Assembly: GCA_027489245.1 (NCBI GenBank)
Contig: JAIYAC010000002.1
Location: 248,001 to 312,000 of the forward strand
DNA length: 64,000 nt
Direction: 5' to 3'
Origin: Neisseriaceae bacterium
Lineage (GTDB): Bacteria > Pseudomonadota > Gammaproteobacteria > Burkholderiales > Chromobacteriaceae
Shown piece by piece: positions 20,240-28,984 of the stretch (positions are counted from its first letter, which is position 1; every line of letters begins with the position of its first letter). The position numbers and the translations under genes were made by a program. Under the pieces are notes generated by a model. It searched no databases. It saw nothing but the letters and a program-made list of their open reading frames with translations, and was not told the DNA's origin.

Positions 20240-21205
20240 ATGACACAGCCCGCTTCGCACATCTTGATGGTGCGCCCCGCGCGTTTTCACGCCAACCCGC
20301 AAACCCGCGCCAGCAACCATTTCCAGCAGCCTGCGGCCAACGCTGGCGCCAGCGCTACCCTGGCGGCGCAGCGCGAATTTGACGGCTACGTCGCCGCCTT
20401 GCAGGCCGCCGGGGTGCAGGTACAGGTGTTTCGCCAGCCTGCGGGGCTGGATACCCCGGACGCGCTATTCCCTAATAACTGGTTTTCTACCCACGCCGAC
20501 GGCACGCTGGTGCTGTACCCGATGGCGGCGGCCAACCGCAGGCTGGAACGCCGCGCCGATATCGTGGCGTGGCTGCAGCAGCAATTTGCCGTGCGTGAGC
20601 TGCTGGACCTGAGCCCGCACGAGCAGCAGGGCCAGTATCTGGAAGGCACCGGCGCCATCGTGTTCGACCATGCGGCCCGGCGTGCCTGGCTGTGCCGCTC
20701 TGGCCGTAGCCAGCCGGCGCTGCTGGCCCCGCTGGCGGCCAGGCTGGGTTACAGCATGCAGGTGTTCGACGCGGTGGATGCGGCTGGGCGGGCGATTTAC
20801 CACAGCAATGTGATGATGGCCATCGGCCCGCGCTTTGCCGTGATCTGCCTGCCGGCCATCCGTGATGTGGGCGAGCGCCAGCGCGTGCAGGCGCAGCTGC
20901 GGCGTGACGGCAAACAGGTGATCAGCATCAGCCTGGCGCAAATGGCTAGCTTCTGCGGCAACCTCATCGCCCTGCAAAGCACGGCCGGCGAGGCGGTTAT
21001 TGCCCTGTCCAGCCGTGCCTGGGCGGCCTTCAGCCCGCAGCAGCAGGCCATGTTGGCCGCACACGGGCGCATCGTGCACGCCCCGCTGGACACCATTGAA
21101 ACCCTGGGCGGTGGCGGGGCGCGCTGTATGGTGGCTGAGCTGTATTTGCCTAATGCCCCGGCGCACTGCTCAGCAGCTGGCCACGCTGTTGCAGCTGCAG
21201 GCTGA
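20240..21205 (+). CDS. ctlX: CtlX-like citrulline/arginine-family amidinohydrolase
   Basis: A 321-residue protein of the amidinotransferase/DDAH fold. Diagnostic segments: HILMVRPARF at the start, FPNNWFSTH, YLEGTGAIVFDH, IYHSNVMMAIG (His) and GGGGARCMVAELY with the catalytic Cys296. Family members hydrolyse guanidino or ureido groups of citrulline, arginine or methylarginines. CtlX is the closest family name I recognise; the exact substrate is inferred. The start is set by AGGAG 7 nt upstream. Its 3' end overlaps the convergent transporter gene by 56 nt. Confidence 0.75.
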   Translation: MTQPASHILMVRPARFHANPQTRASNHFQQPAANAGASATLAAQREFDGYVAALQAAGVQVQVFRQPAGLDTPDALFPNNWFSTHADGTLVLYPMAAANRRLERRADIVAWLQQQFAVRELLDLSPHEQQGQYLEGTGAIVFDHAARRAWLCRSGRSQPALLAPLAARLGYSMQVFDAVDAAGRAIYHSNVMMAIGPRFAVICLPAIRDVGERQRVQAQLRRDGKQVISISLAQMASFCGNLIALQSTAGEAVIALSSRAWAAFSPQQQAMLAAHGRIVHAPLDTIETLGGGGARCMVAELYLPNAPAHCSAAGHAVAAAG

Positions 21206-23141
21206 GGTAGCGCTCGTACTGCTTGAGCACGTCGGCAATGATCTCGCGCTGGCGCAGGTAGCGGATATCGTAGCCTTCGCGGCCATCGGCAAAGCCGGTT
21301 TGCGCCAGGTACTGCATGTCGGCATCCCCCCGGCTGGCGGGCAGAAACGCCGGTACGGGCTTGCCGTGGCATTGCACGCTGTAGACAAAATCGCGCTGGC
21401 CTGGCTGGTCTATGCGCAGGGTGACCGCGCCACCTTCGCCACGGCTGGCGTGGGCGGCCACGCCGTTTTGGCGCAGTTCGGCGGCCACGGTATCCAGCGC
21501 GGGCTGGACCTCGGTATCGATAAAGTGCTGCACGTTGGCCGCACTGGGGCGCTGTACCAGCTGGCGCAGGCGCTGCTGCCAGTGTTGGCCGCTCCAGAAC
21601 TGCGTAGCGGGTGCCGGCTGCTGGGCCTGGTGGCACTGGTCGGACTGCAGCCCGCGCCACAGGCTGTAGCACAGCAGCAGCATGATGGCGGTGAAGGGCA
21701 GGGCGCTGAGCAGCGTCATGGCTTGCAGGGCTTTCAGGCCGCCAGCGCTCAGCAGCGCGGCGGCGGTGGCGCCCAGCAATACTGCCCAGAACAGGCGCTG
21801 CCACAACGGCGAGTGGGCCGCCCCTACGCTGGCAATGCTGTCCAGCACCATGGCGCCGGAGTCGGCCGAGGTGACAAAAAACACGGCGATCAGCAGGATG
21901 GCTACCCCGCTGGTGAGCTGCGATAGCGGCAGGTAGTCGAAAAAGCGGAACAGCAGGCTGTCGACGTTGGCCGCGGTTGCGCCGAGTGCGCCGCCGGCCA
22001 CGTGCAGGTCCAGCCAGATGGCGCTATTGCCGAAGACCGTCATCCATAGCAAGTTAAACAGGGTGGGGGCCAAGAGCACGCCTGCGATGAATTCGCGGAT
22101 GGTGCGCCCGCGCGAAATGCGCGCAATAAACAGGCCGACAAACGGCGACCACGACACCCACCAGGCCCAATACAGCAGCGTCCAGCCGCCCAGCCAGTCT
22201 TGTTGCGCCGGCGTACCGTAGCTGAAGGTACGGAAGGTCATGGCCACCATACCGGACAGATAGCCGCCCAGGTTGTCGCTAAACGCCAGCAGCAGGTATA
22301 CGGTGGGGCCGGCCAGCAGCACAAACAGCAGCAGCGCCAGCGCCAGGCCCAGGTTCAGTTCGCTCAGGCGGCGTACGCCTTTATCCAGCCCGGTGGCGGC
22401 CGACAGCCCGGCCAGGCCCATCACCACGGCAATGAGCCCCAGCTTGAAGCCGCTGCCGCTGGTGTCGATACCGGCCACCTGCTGCAGGCCGGCGGCCAGC
22501 TGCATCACCCCATAGCCCAGCGTGGTGGCGATACCGAACACGGTAGAAACCAGCGCAAACACATCCACCGCATGCCCCCACGGCCCGTGGATGCGCTCGC
22601 CCAGTATCGGGTACAGCCCGGCGCGCAGGCTGAGCGGTAGCTGGTAGCGAAAGCCGAAATACGCCAGCACCAGCCCCACCACGCCATAAATGGCCCAGGC
22701 GTGCAGGCCCCAGTGGTGGAAGGTCAGGTTCATGGCCTGCTGCGCGGCCGCCTGCGGGTTGGCCGCAGCCAGCGGCGGGCTCAGATAATGTTGCAGCGGC
22801 TCGCCCACGCCAAAGTACATCAGCCCGATGCCCATGCCGGCAGCAAACAGCATGGCCAGCCACGAGGGCAGGCTGAACGCCGGCTGGGCATCGTCCGGCC
22901 CCAGCTTGATGTCGCCATAGCGGCTGGCAGCAATCCCCAGCAGGCTGATCAGAAACACCGCCACCGCCAGAATGTAAAACCAGCCAAACTGCTGGCTGAT
23001 GGCGCGCTGGGCACCGCCCAGCACGGTTTCGGCAGAGGCGGGCGCCAGCGTGGCCCAGCCCAGAATGGTGGCAATCAGTAGCAGGCCAGGCAAAAACACT
23101 GGCCAGACCAGGGTGGTGCGGAAGGTACGGACGGGTTCCAT
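21150..23141 (-). CDS. betT: BCCT-family betaine/choline/carnitine transporter, BetT-like
   Basis: A 663-residue inner-membrane transporter with twelve hydrophobic segments and a long cytoplasmic tail (about 500-663), the layout of BetT (677 residues in E. coli) rather than of shorter BCCT proteins. Family signatures: AMLFAAGMGIGLMYFGVGEPLQHY, the glycine-rich stretch of TM3, and WAWWVSWSPFVGLFIARISRGRTIREF. BetT imports choline for betaine synthesis, driven by the proton gradient; no bet synthesis genes lie nearby, so the substrate could also be another quaternary amine. The last 56 nt overlap the ctlX-like gene on the other strand. Confidence 0.88.
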   Translation of the reverse strand: MEPVRTFRTTLVWPVFLPGLLLIATILGWATLAPASAETVLGGAQRAISQQFGWFYILAVAVFLISLLGIAASRYGDIKLGPDDAQPAFSLPSWLAMLFAAGMGIGLMYFGVGEPLQHYLSPPLAAANPQAAAQQAMNLTFHHWGLHAWAIYGVVGLVLAYFGFRYQLPLSLRAGLYPILGERIHGPWGHAVDVFALVSTVFGIATTLGYGVMQLAAGLQQVAGIDTSGSGFKLGLIAVVMGLAGLSAATGLDKGVRRLSELNLGLALALLLFVLLAGPTVYLLLAFSDNLGGYLSGMVAMTFRTFSYGTPAQQDWLGGWTLLYWAWWVSWSPFVGLFIARISRGRTIREFIAGVLLAPTLFNLLWMTVFGNSAIWLDLHVAGGALGATAANVDSLLFRFFDYLPLSQLTSGVAILLIAVFFVTSADSGAMVLDSIASVGAAHSPLWQRLFWAVLLGATAAALLSAGGLKALQAMTLLSALPFTAIMLLLCYSLWRGLQSDQCHQAQQPAPATQFWSGQHWQQRLRQLVQRPSAANVQHFIDTEVQPALDTVAAELRQNGVAAHASRGEGGAVTLRIDQPGQRDFVYSVQCHGKPVPAFLPASRGDADMQYLAQTGFADGREGYDIRYLRQREIIADVLKQYERYLSLQLQQRGQLLSSAPGH

Positions 23142-23514
23142 GCTTTCCCTTTCATGTCTGAAGGTGGCAGGCGTTCCGGGGCAGGGCGTGAGGGGTGCCA
23201 GGTGTCGCGCGGCAGGCGGGGCAGGAAAAGGTTGGCCGCAGCAAGCAGGCCCGAAACAGGAACGGTCAGTATAACCGAAGATGCTTTTGTATAAAAATAA
23301 AAGACAAATGCAAAAATCGGTAACAAAGCACTCTGGCCGTCAGCAAACACAAAATGCTTGTACACTGCCGCGATGTTTTTTGGCATAAAGCACCTGTGAC
23401 GCTACACCGCTGTACTATTTTGGCTATCATTATCGAAAGCCGCGTGAAGTGTCATATTTCTGTAACCGCTTTTTTCTATCCTTGCCATAATCGTACATGG
23501 AAGGATTCCGTCAC
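23142..23514. other. Divergent regulatory region between betT and phoB
   Basis: Contains one full dispersed-repeat copy, AGGTTGGCCGCA (23229-23240), an AT-rich stretch around 23270-23320 likely to hold the betT promoter, and the PHO box before phoB. No additional gene is apparent. Confidence 0.6.
23449..23466 (+). promoter_or_regulatory. PHO box upstream of phoB
   Basis: GTGTCATATTTCTGTAAC matches 14 of 18 positions of the PhoB consensus (two CTGTCAT-type heptamers 11 bp apart). It lies about 50 bp before phoB, consistent with the autoregulation known for phoBR. Confidence 0.75.
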
Positions 23515-24204
23515 ATGCCCGCCAATATTCTGCTTGTAGAAGACGAACCAGCTATCCAAGAGCTGATTGCGTTCAATCTGGTCCAGGCCGGACACCATGT
23601 GCTGCGTGCCAGCACCGCCGAAGTGGCGCTGACACTGGTGAAAAATGCCCTGCCGGACCTGGTCCTGCTGGACTGGATGCTGCCCGGCGCGTCCGGCGTG
23701 GAAATCGCCCGCAAGCTGCGCGCCGACGAACGCACGCGCCAGATCCCCATCATCATGCTGACCGCCCGCTCCGAAGAGCAGGACAAAGTACAAGGCCTGG
23801 AAGCCGGCGCCGACGACTACATCACCAAACCGTTCTCGCCGCGCGAGCTGCTGGCGCGCATCAAGGCCGTACTGCGCCGCCGCGCCCCGCAAATGACCGA
23901 CGACGCGGTAGAAGTAAAAGGCCTGCGCCTGGACCCGGTTACCCACCGCGTACAAGGCAACGGTGAAACCGTGGACCTGGGGCCCACCGAATTCCGCCTG
24001 CTGCATTTCTTCATGACCCACGCCGAGCGCGTGCACTCGCGCACCCAGCTGCTGGATCAGGTATGGGGCGACCACGTGTTTGTGGAAGAACGCACCGTCG
24101 ACGTGCACATCCGCCGCCTGCGCAGCGCACTGGAGCCCACCGGCCACGACGGCCTGATTCAGACCGTGCGTGGTACCGGCTACCGTTTCTCCGCCCAGGG
24201 GTAG
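23515..24204 (+). CDS. phoB: Phosphate-regulon response regulator
   Basis: A 229-residue OmpR/PhoB-family regulator that activates phosphate-starvation genes after phosphorylation by PhoR. The receiver domain (1-120) has phospho-Asp53 in LVLLDWMLPGASG and Lys in DDYITKPFSPREL. The DNA-binding winged helix (about 130-229) has LGPTEFRLLHFFMTH, RTQLLDQVWG and TVDVHIRRLRSALEP. The start at 23515 has GGAAGG upstream; the ATG 18 nt earlier has none. phoR starts 3 nt after the stop. Confidence 0.96.
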   Translation: MPANILLVEDEPAIQELIAFNLVQAGHHVLRASTAEVALTLVKNALPDLVLLDWMLPGASGVEIARKLRADERTRQIPIIMLTARSEEQDKVQGLEAGADDYITKPFSPRELLARIKAVLRRRAPQMTDDAVEVKGLRLDPVTHRVQGNGETVDLGPTEFRLLHFFMTHAERVHSRTQLLDQVWGDHVFVEERTVDVHIRRLRSALEPTGHDGLIQTVRGTGYRFSAQG

Positions 24205-24207
24205 GTC

Positions 24208-25512
24208 TTGGCAGAATTTCTCAAGCGTACGCTGGGCTGGCTGATTGCCATGATGGTGGTCAGCCTGGCCTTTGGCCTGGTGTTTGGCCTGGTCACCGGG
24301 CTGGCACTCATGCTGGGCCTGCTGCTGCTGTGGCTGGCTTTTCACCTGTACCACATTGCCCTGCTGCTACGCTGGCTGGGCCACCCGGTACCGGGCCGCG
24401 TGCCGGACGGCTTTGGCTCCTGGCACGGCATTTTCATGACCCTGTACCGCCAGGCGCGCAAGCAAAAGCAAAGCAAAAAACGCCTGGCCGGCGTGCTGGA
24501 CCGCTTTGTGAACGCCGGCGAAGCCATGCCGGATGGCGTGGTGGTGCTGGACGAATACGACCACATCGAGTGGATCAACCCCATGGCGGTAGAGCATCTG
24601 GGGCTGAACCGCAAAACCGACATTGGCAGCCAGATACTGAACCTGGTACGCCAGCCGGCGTTTCACGACTACATGGCGGCGCAGAGTTATAGCCAGCCGC
24701 TGATCCTGCACAGCGGCACCGGCAGCGAGCTGGTGTTGTCCATCCAGCTGGTGCCGTTCGACACCACGCGCAAGCTGCTGCTGTCGCGCGACATCACCCA
24801 GCTGGAGCGCGTGCAAACCGTACACCGCGACTTTGTGGCCAACGTCTCGCACGAGCTGCGCACCCCGCTGACCGTGGTGGGTGGCTTTCTGGAAACCCTG
24901 TCCGAAATGCCGCAGGTGGAAGACGCCACCCTGCGCCAGTTTTTGCCCATGATGCTGGAACAGTCACGCCGCATGCACAGCCTGGTAGAAGACCTGCTCA
25001 CCCTGTCGCGTATTGAAAACGGCCCGCGCACCATGCTGCAAGACCGCGTACACATGGCTGCGCTGCTGGACACCATGGTGGTAGAGGCCGAAGGCCTGTC
25101 GCAAGGCCGCCACCGTATTGTGGTGAAGAACACCTGCCCGCACGACCTGTGGGGCAATGCGCAGGAGCTGCACTCGGCGTTTGGCAACCTGGTGTCCAAC
25201 GCCGTGCGCTACACGCCGGAGGGCGGCAGCATTTACCTGCGCTGGACGCAAGACGACGAAGGCCGCGTGGCTTTTACCGTGGCCGATACCGGTATCGGCA
25301 TCCCGCGCGAGCACCTGCCGCGCCTGACCGAACGCTTCTACCGCGTAGACCGTGGCCGCTCCCGCGGCAATGGTGGCACCGGCCTGGGTCTGGCCATCGT
25401 CAAGCACGTGCTGGCGCGCCACCACGCCAAGCTGGAGATCCAGAGCGAGCCGGACAAGGGCAGCGTATTCAGCGTGGTCTTCAACGCCGAGCAGGTCGCG
25501 CCCAATGATTGA
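24208..25512 (+). CDS. phoR: Phosphate-regulon sensor histidine kinase
   Basis: A 434-residue membrane sensor that phosphorylates PhoB when phosphate is scarce. Two N-terminal hydrophobic helices (about 9-30 and 31-55) form the anchor. A PAS domain follows (about 95-190, MPDGVVVLDEYDHIEWINP). Then come the dimerisation/phospho-acceptor domain with His215 in VSHELRTPL and the ATPase domain with NLVSNAVRY, ADTGIGIP and GGTGLGLAIV boxes. It starts with TTG after GGGGTAGG. The length matches E. coli PhoR (431). No periplasmic domain of note, as in known PhoR proteins. Confidence 0.95.
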   Translation: MAEFLKRTLGWLIAMMVVSLAFGLVFGLVTGLALMLGLLLLWLAFHLYHIALLLRWLGHPVPGRVPDGFGSWHGIFMTLYRQARKQKQSKKRLAGVLDRFVNAGEAMPDGVVVLDEYDHIEWINPMAVEHLGLNRKTDIGSQILNLVRQPAFHDYMAAQSYSQPLILHSGTGSELVLSIQLVPFDTTRKLLLSRDITQLERVQTVHRDFVANVSHELRTPLTVVGGFLETLSEMPQVEDATLRQFLPMMLEQSRRMHSLVEDLLTLSRIENGPRTMLQDRVHMAALLDTMVVEAEGLSQGRHRIVVKNTCPHDLWGNAQELHSAFGNLVSNAVRYTPEGGSIYLRWTQDDEGRVAFTVADTGIGIPREHLPRLTERFYRVDRGRSRGNGGTGLGLAIVKHVLARHHAKLEIQSEPDKGSVFSVVFNAEQVAPND

Positions 25513-25810
25513 GCACATCGTGTTGTTCCGCTTTGCCCCCCACGCCAGTCACGCCGATACCGACGCCGTGCTGGCGGCCTTTGCGGCCCTGCCTGCTGCT
25601 ATCCCGCAGGTACGCGGCTTTCGTGCCGGTACCGACATCAGCCCGGAAAACCTGGCCCAGGGCTACACCCACGGCTGGCTGCTGCGCTTTGACGACGCGG
25701 CCGCGCTGCAGCACTACCTGGGCCACCCGGCGCACCAGGCCTTCGTGGCCTGCGTGCAGCCGCTGCTGGCACAGGCACTGGTGTTCGATTTCGATAGCGG
25801 CCAACCCTGA
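25505..25810 (+). CDS. Dabb (stress-responsive alpha/beta-barrel) domain protein
   Basis: A 101-residue dimeric ferredoxin-like barrel: MIEHIVLFRFAP at the start, FRAGTDISPENLAQGYTHGWLLRF in the middle and YLGHPAHQAFVACVQPLL near the end are diagnostic. Dabb proteins act as small monooxygenase-like or stress proteins; no specific reaction is assigned. The ATG overlaps the end of phoR by 8 nt, so it is translated from the same mRNA and may be phosphate-regulated. Confidence 0.85.
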   Translation: MIEHIVLFRFAPHASHADTDAVLAAFAALPAAIPQVRGFRAGTDISPENLAQGYTHGWLLRFDDAAALQHYLGHPAHQAFVACVQPLLAQALVFDFDSGQP

Positions 25811-26053
25811 TTTCTACCATGCGGATGTGCTGTGCTGAGCGTTGCTGTCGGGCACGCTTGTGCCATTTTTCTGCTTTTGGTGATGCGCTCATGCCGCCTG
25901 CGCGGTAAGGCTGGGTGATTTATATCGTTTAACGGCCGCGCACCCCATGCTGTAATGGCTTTGCTACAGACGGTGGGCAAGGTAGCATGTGCCGTACTAC
26001 ACAAGCGCGGCAGCCGCTCTGCCGCGCCTCCTAACATAAAGAGCAACACGCCC

Positions 26054-27115
26054 ATGAACCGACTACAAGCCATCCGCCCGTTCGGCCAGCGTATCTGGCT
26101 GGATAACCTGTCCCGTGAACTGCTGCAAACCGGCGAGCTGGCACGCTTGCTGGCCGATGACGGTATTGCCGGTGTTACCTCCAACCCCGCCATCTTCCAC
26201 AAAGCCATCAGCACCGACCCGCGCTACCAGGCAGAGTTGGCCGCACTGAAAACCGACGCCAGCCTCAGCGCCGAGCAGCGCTACGAAACCCTGGTCATCG
26301 CCGATATCCAGGCCGCCTGCGACCTGACGCTGCCGCAATACCAGGCCACCGCCGGTGACGACGGCTACGTATCGCTGGAAGTTTCCCCTGCGCTGTCGCG
26401 CGACGAAGCCGGCACCCTGGCCGCTGCACGCCGGCTGTGGGCTGCCATCAACCGCCCCAACGCCATGATCAAGATCCCGGCCACGCCGGAAGGCATTGCC
26501 GCCTTCGGCCAGCTGACCGCCGAGGGGATCAACGTCAACATCACGCTGCTATTCTCACTGCCACAGGTAGAAGCGGTATGGGATGCCTACATCGCCGGCC
26601 TCACCGCCCGCCATGCTGCCGGCCAGCCGCTGCAGCACGTCAAGGCCGTGGCCAGCTTCTTCCTGTCCCGTGTGGACAGCCTGCTGGATGCGCAGCTGCC
26701 CGCCGAGCTGCAGGGCAAGGTAGCGGTATCGCTGTCCAAAGTGGCCTACCAGCGCTACTTGGCGCGCTTCCACGGTGAAGAGTTTGCCGCGCTGAAAGCC
26801 GCCGGTGCCCGCGCCCAGTTCCTGCTGTGGGCGTCCACTGGCACCAAGAACAAGGCCTACTCCGACGTGCTGTACGTGGAAAGCCTGATTGGTGACGAAA
26901 CCGTCAACACCGTACCGGACGCCACGCTGGCGCTGTTCCGCGACCACGGCAATGCCGCTGCTACCCTGGCCCAGGGCGCGGACGAAGCGCGTGCCGTGCT
27001 GGACGCCGCCGCGGTCGCAGGTGTGGATGTGGTAGCGGCTGGCGAACAGCTGCAGCACGACGGCCTGGTGCTGTTCGAGAAAGCCTTTGCCGAGCTGCTG
27101 GTGCTGACAGCCTGA
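26054..27115 (+). CDS. tal: Transaldolase (about 350-residue type)
   Basis: A 353-residue enzyme of the non-oxidative pentose phosphate pathway moving a dihydroxyacetone unit between sugar phosphates. Signatures: WLDNLSRELLQTGELARLL and GIAGVTSNPAIFHKAI near the start, the Schiff-base Lys in MIKIPATPEGI, and NITLLFSLPQ. The longer length than TalB (317) and the sequence style fit the subfamily found in Actinobacteria, cyanobacteria and some proteobacteria. The in-frame ATG at 25955 is less likely. A strong terminator follows. Confidence 0.95.
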   Translation: MNRLQAIRPFGQRIWLDNLSRELLQTGELARLLADDGIAGVTSNPAIFHKAISTDPRYQAELAALKTDASLSAEQRYETLVIADIQAACDLTLPQYQATAGDDGYVSLEVSPALSRDEAGTLAAARRLWAAINRPNAMIKIPATPEGIAAFGQLTAEGINVNITLLFSLPQVEAVWDAYIAGLTARHAAGQPLQHVKAVASFFLSRVDSLLDAQLPAELQGKVAVSLSKVAYQRYLARFHGEEFAALKAAGARAQFLLWASTGTKNKAYSDVLYVESLIGDETVNTVPDATLALFRDHGNAAATLAQGADEARAVLDAAAVAGVDVVAAGEQLQHDGLVLFEKAFAELLVLTA

Positions 27116-27133
27116 GCCAGATAGAAGGCAAGC

Positions 27134-27160
27134 AAAAAGCGCCCTGTTGGGCGCTTTTTT
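27134..27160. terminator. Bidirectional terminator after tal
   Basis: AAAAAGCGCCC (27134-27144), TGTT loop, GGGCGCTTTTT (27149-27159): it can end tal and the convergent hemerythrin gene. Confidence 0.9.
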
Positions 27161-27166
27161 CATACC

Positions 27167-27178
27167 TGCGGCCAACCT
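27167..27178 (-). repeat. Dispersed repeat copy between tal terminator and hemerythrin stop
   Basis: TGCGGCCAACCT, the reverse complement of AGGTTGGCCGCA, 8 bp before the end of the minus-strand hemerythrin gene. Confidence 0.8.
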
Positions 27179-27185
27179 TGCCAGC

Positions 27186-27725
27186 TTACGCCGCTGGTTT
27201 GAATGTACGCCGTGCCGCCATGCGCTGGCCGGCGTGTGCCAGCTCGCTGTCGTTGATCAGGGCAGCGGCGGTGGGGAACAGCCATTGTTCTTCGCGCGTG
27301 GCGTGCTCGCGGTACAGCCGCGCAAACTCATGCACCTCGCCGGCGCTGATGTCGTCCAGCGTGCCGGCGTTATACGCCAGCAGGTCGTCGCGGATGGCGT
27401 TCCAGCGCGAGTGCAGGTAGCCGTGTTCGCCCAGTAGCTGTTCGATCTTGGGGGCGGCGTCCGGCTGGCGCGCCAGAATCAGCGGAAACAGCTCGTCTTC
27501 CTCATCCTGATGGTGGGCAGGCCCGGCCAGGTCGAAATAGCGCACGATGCCGGCGATGGTATTGATCACGGCCTGGTTGCGGCCATGCTCGTCGATATAC
27601 GCCGGTAGCGCATCCAGCTGGTCGCAGAAGCGGCGCACCTTGTCATGGCACGCGTACAGCATGTCCAGCGGCTCGTCGAACGAGGGGGCGGCTGCCGAAG
27701 CAGTCAGGGCGTCTAGGCTAAGCAT
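27186..27725 (-). CDS. Hemerythrin HHE cation-binding domain protein
   Basis: A 179-residue four-helix protein. The expected iron ligands are visible as LYACHDKVRRFC, AHHQDEEDELFPLI, GEHGYLHSRW and REHATREEQWLFP. Such proteins bind a di-iron centre and sense or store oxygen or nitric oxide, or help repair iron-sulphur clusters. The start at 27725 has AGGAG 6 nt upstream; the ATG 6 nt before it overlaps that Shine-Dalgarno. Confidence 0.88.
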   Translation of the reverse strand: MLSLDALTASAAAPSFDEPLDMLYACHDKVRRFCDQLDALPAYIDEHGRNQAVINTIAGIVRYFDLAGPAHHQDEEDELFPLILARQPDAAPKIEQLLGEHGYLHSRWNAIRDDLLAYNAGTLDDISAGEVHEFARLYREHATREEQWLFPTAAALINDSELAHAGQRMAARRTFKPAA

Positions 27726-27873
27726 GGCCATCTCCTGGGTAAGGGTTGTGGGCAGTATGGGTGGCTTTGCTGCATTTGCACATGATGTTGCTCAAGCGCC
27801 TGCCAGATAGGGCACTCGCAGCAGGCCGCCGCCATGCGGTAAAGTGACGCACCCCTGTTTGCCGGAGCACGCC

Positions 27874-28908
27874 ATGCCTGTGCCGTTTTGCGTATCCCCT
27901 CTGCCGCATGATGCGGCCAACCTGGCCGCCGCGCTGGCGCTGCACGATGCCGCCCACGCGCTGGAGGTAGGCTGGCTGGGTGGCTACCGCCTGCCGCGGC
28001 TGTGGCGCAATGTACACGACATCAAGACCAGTCCCTTGCAGATTCTGGCGGCGTGGGACGAGGCCGGTACGCTCTGCGGCCTGCTGACCCTGGGGCGCTA
28101 CAAGGATGGCCGCGCCGAGATCGCCCGTACCCTGGTACACCCGCAGCGCCTGGGCGAGGGCTGGGCCGGGCGGCTGCTGACGGTGGCACTGCAGCACGAG
28201 CAGGGCGCCACGGTGATGACGGCCGCGGCCAACCAGGCAGCCGTGCGCTGCTACCAGAAGGCCGGTTTTGTCGAGAACAAACGCTTTGCCGCGCCGGATG
28301 GCCTGCCCTTGCTGCGCCTGTCGTGGGCGCGCGACGACAGCCCGCTGCTACTGAGCCTGGGCAGCGATGGCTGGGTAGATCAGGCGCAGCAGATCGCCTC
28401 GCCCAACTGCGACGATTACCCCGAACCCGCTGCCACACCGCTGCTGGTGGTGCACAACATCAGCCTGCCGCCGTACCGTTATGGCGGCAGTGGCGTGGCC
28501 GAGCTGTTTACCAATACGCTGGACCCGGCGGCGCACCCGTTTTACGCCGAGATCGCCCACCTGCGCGTGTCTTGCCATTTCTTTATCCGCCGCGACGGCA
28601 GCCTGCTGCAGTTTGTGCCGGTACACCGCCGCGCCTGGCACGCCGGGGTATCGCAGTGGCAGGGGCGCGAGCGCTGTAACGATTTTGCGCTGGGGGTGGA
28701 GCTGGAAGGCTGCGACGTGGAGCCGTTTGCCCACGCGCAATACCGTACGCTCACGGCGCTGACGCAGCTGCTGCAGGACCGCTGCGGCGTGCAGGCCATT
28801 ACCGGCCACGAGCACATTGCACCGGGCCGCAAAACCGACCCCGGCCCGTATTTTGACTGGGCGCGGCTGTCTGCCGCCCTGGGCCGCCGCCTGCCCGACC
28901 CGGCCTGA
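27874..28908 (+). CDS. GNAT acetyltransferase fused to AmpD-type 1,6-anhydro-muropeptide amidase
   Basis: A 344-residue two-domain protein. The first half (about 1-155) is a GNAT fold with LGEGWAGRLLTVAL (about 93-106, acetyl-CoA loop) and AAVRCYQKAGFVENKRF. The second half (about 188-335) is a full AmpD: zinc ligands His194, His312 and Asp322, catalytic Glu276 and Lys320, with GHEHIAPGRKTDPGPYFDW. The ligand spacing is the same as in Citrobacter AmpD. AmpD removes the peptide from 1,6-anhydro-MurNAc in cell-wall recycling; no signal peptide, so cytoplasmic. AmpD normally stands alone at about 185 residues. An ATG with GGAG upstream sets the start. Confidence 0.85.
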   Translation: MPVPFCVSPLPHDAANLAAALALHDAAHALEVGWLGGYRLPRLWRNVHDIKTSPLQILAAWDEAGTLCGLLTLGRYKDGRAEIARTLVHPQRLGEGWAGRLLTVALQHEQGATVMTAAANQAAVRCYQKAGFVENKRFAAPDGLPLLRLSWARDDSPLLLSLGSDGWVDQAQQIASPNCDDYPEPAATPLLVVHNISLPPYRYGGSGVAELFTNTLDPAAHPFYAEIAHLRVSCHFFIRRDGSLLQFVPVHRRAWHAGVSQWQGRERCNDFALGVELEGCDVEPFAHAQYRTLTALTQLLQDRCGVQAITGHEHIAPGRKTDPGPYFDWARLSAALGRRLPDPA

Positions 28909-28984
28909 CAGCGGCCGCCCCGCATTGCCAGCCCGGGGCTGCCTTCTTATGATGGTAGCCCCGCGCTCCTTTTGGCCTTGCCCG

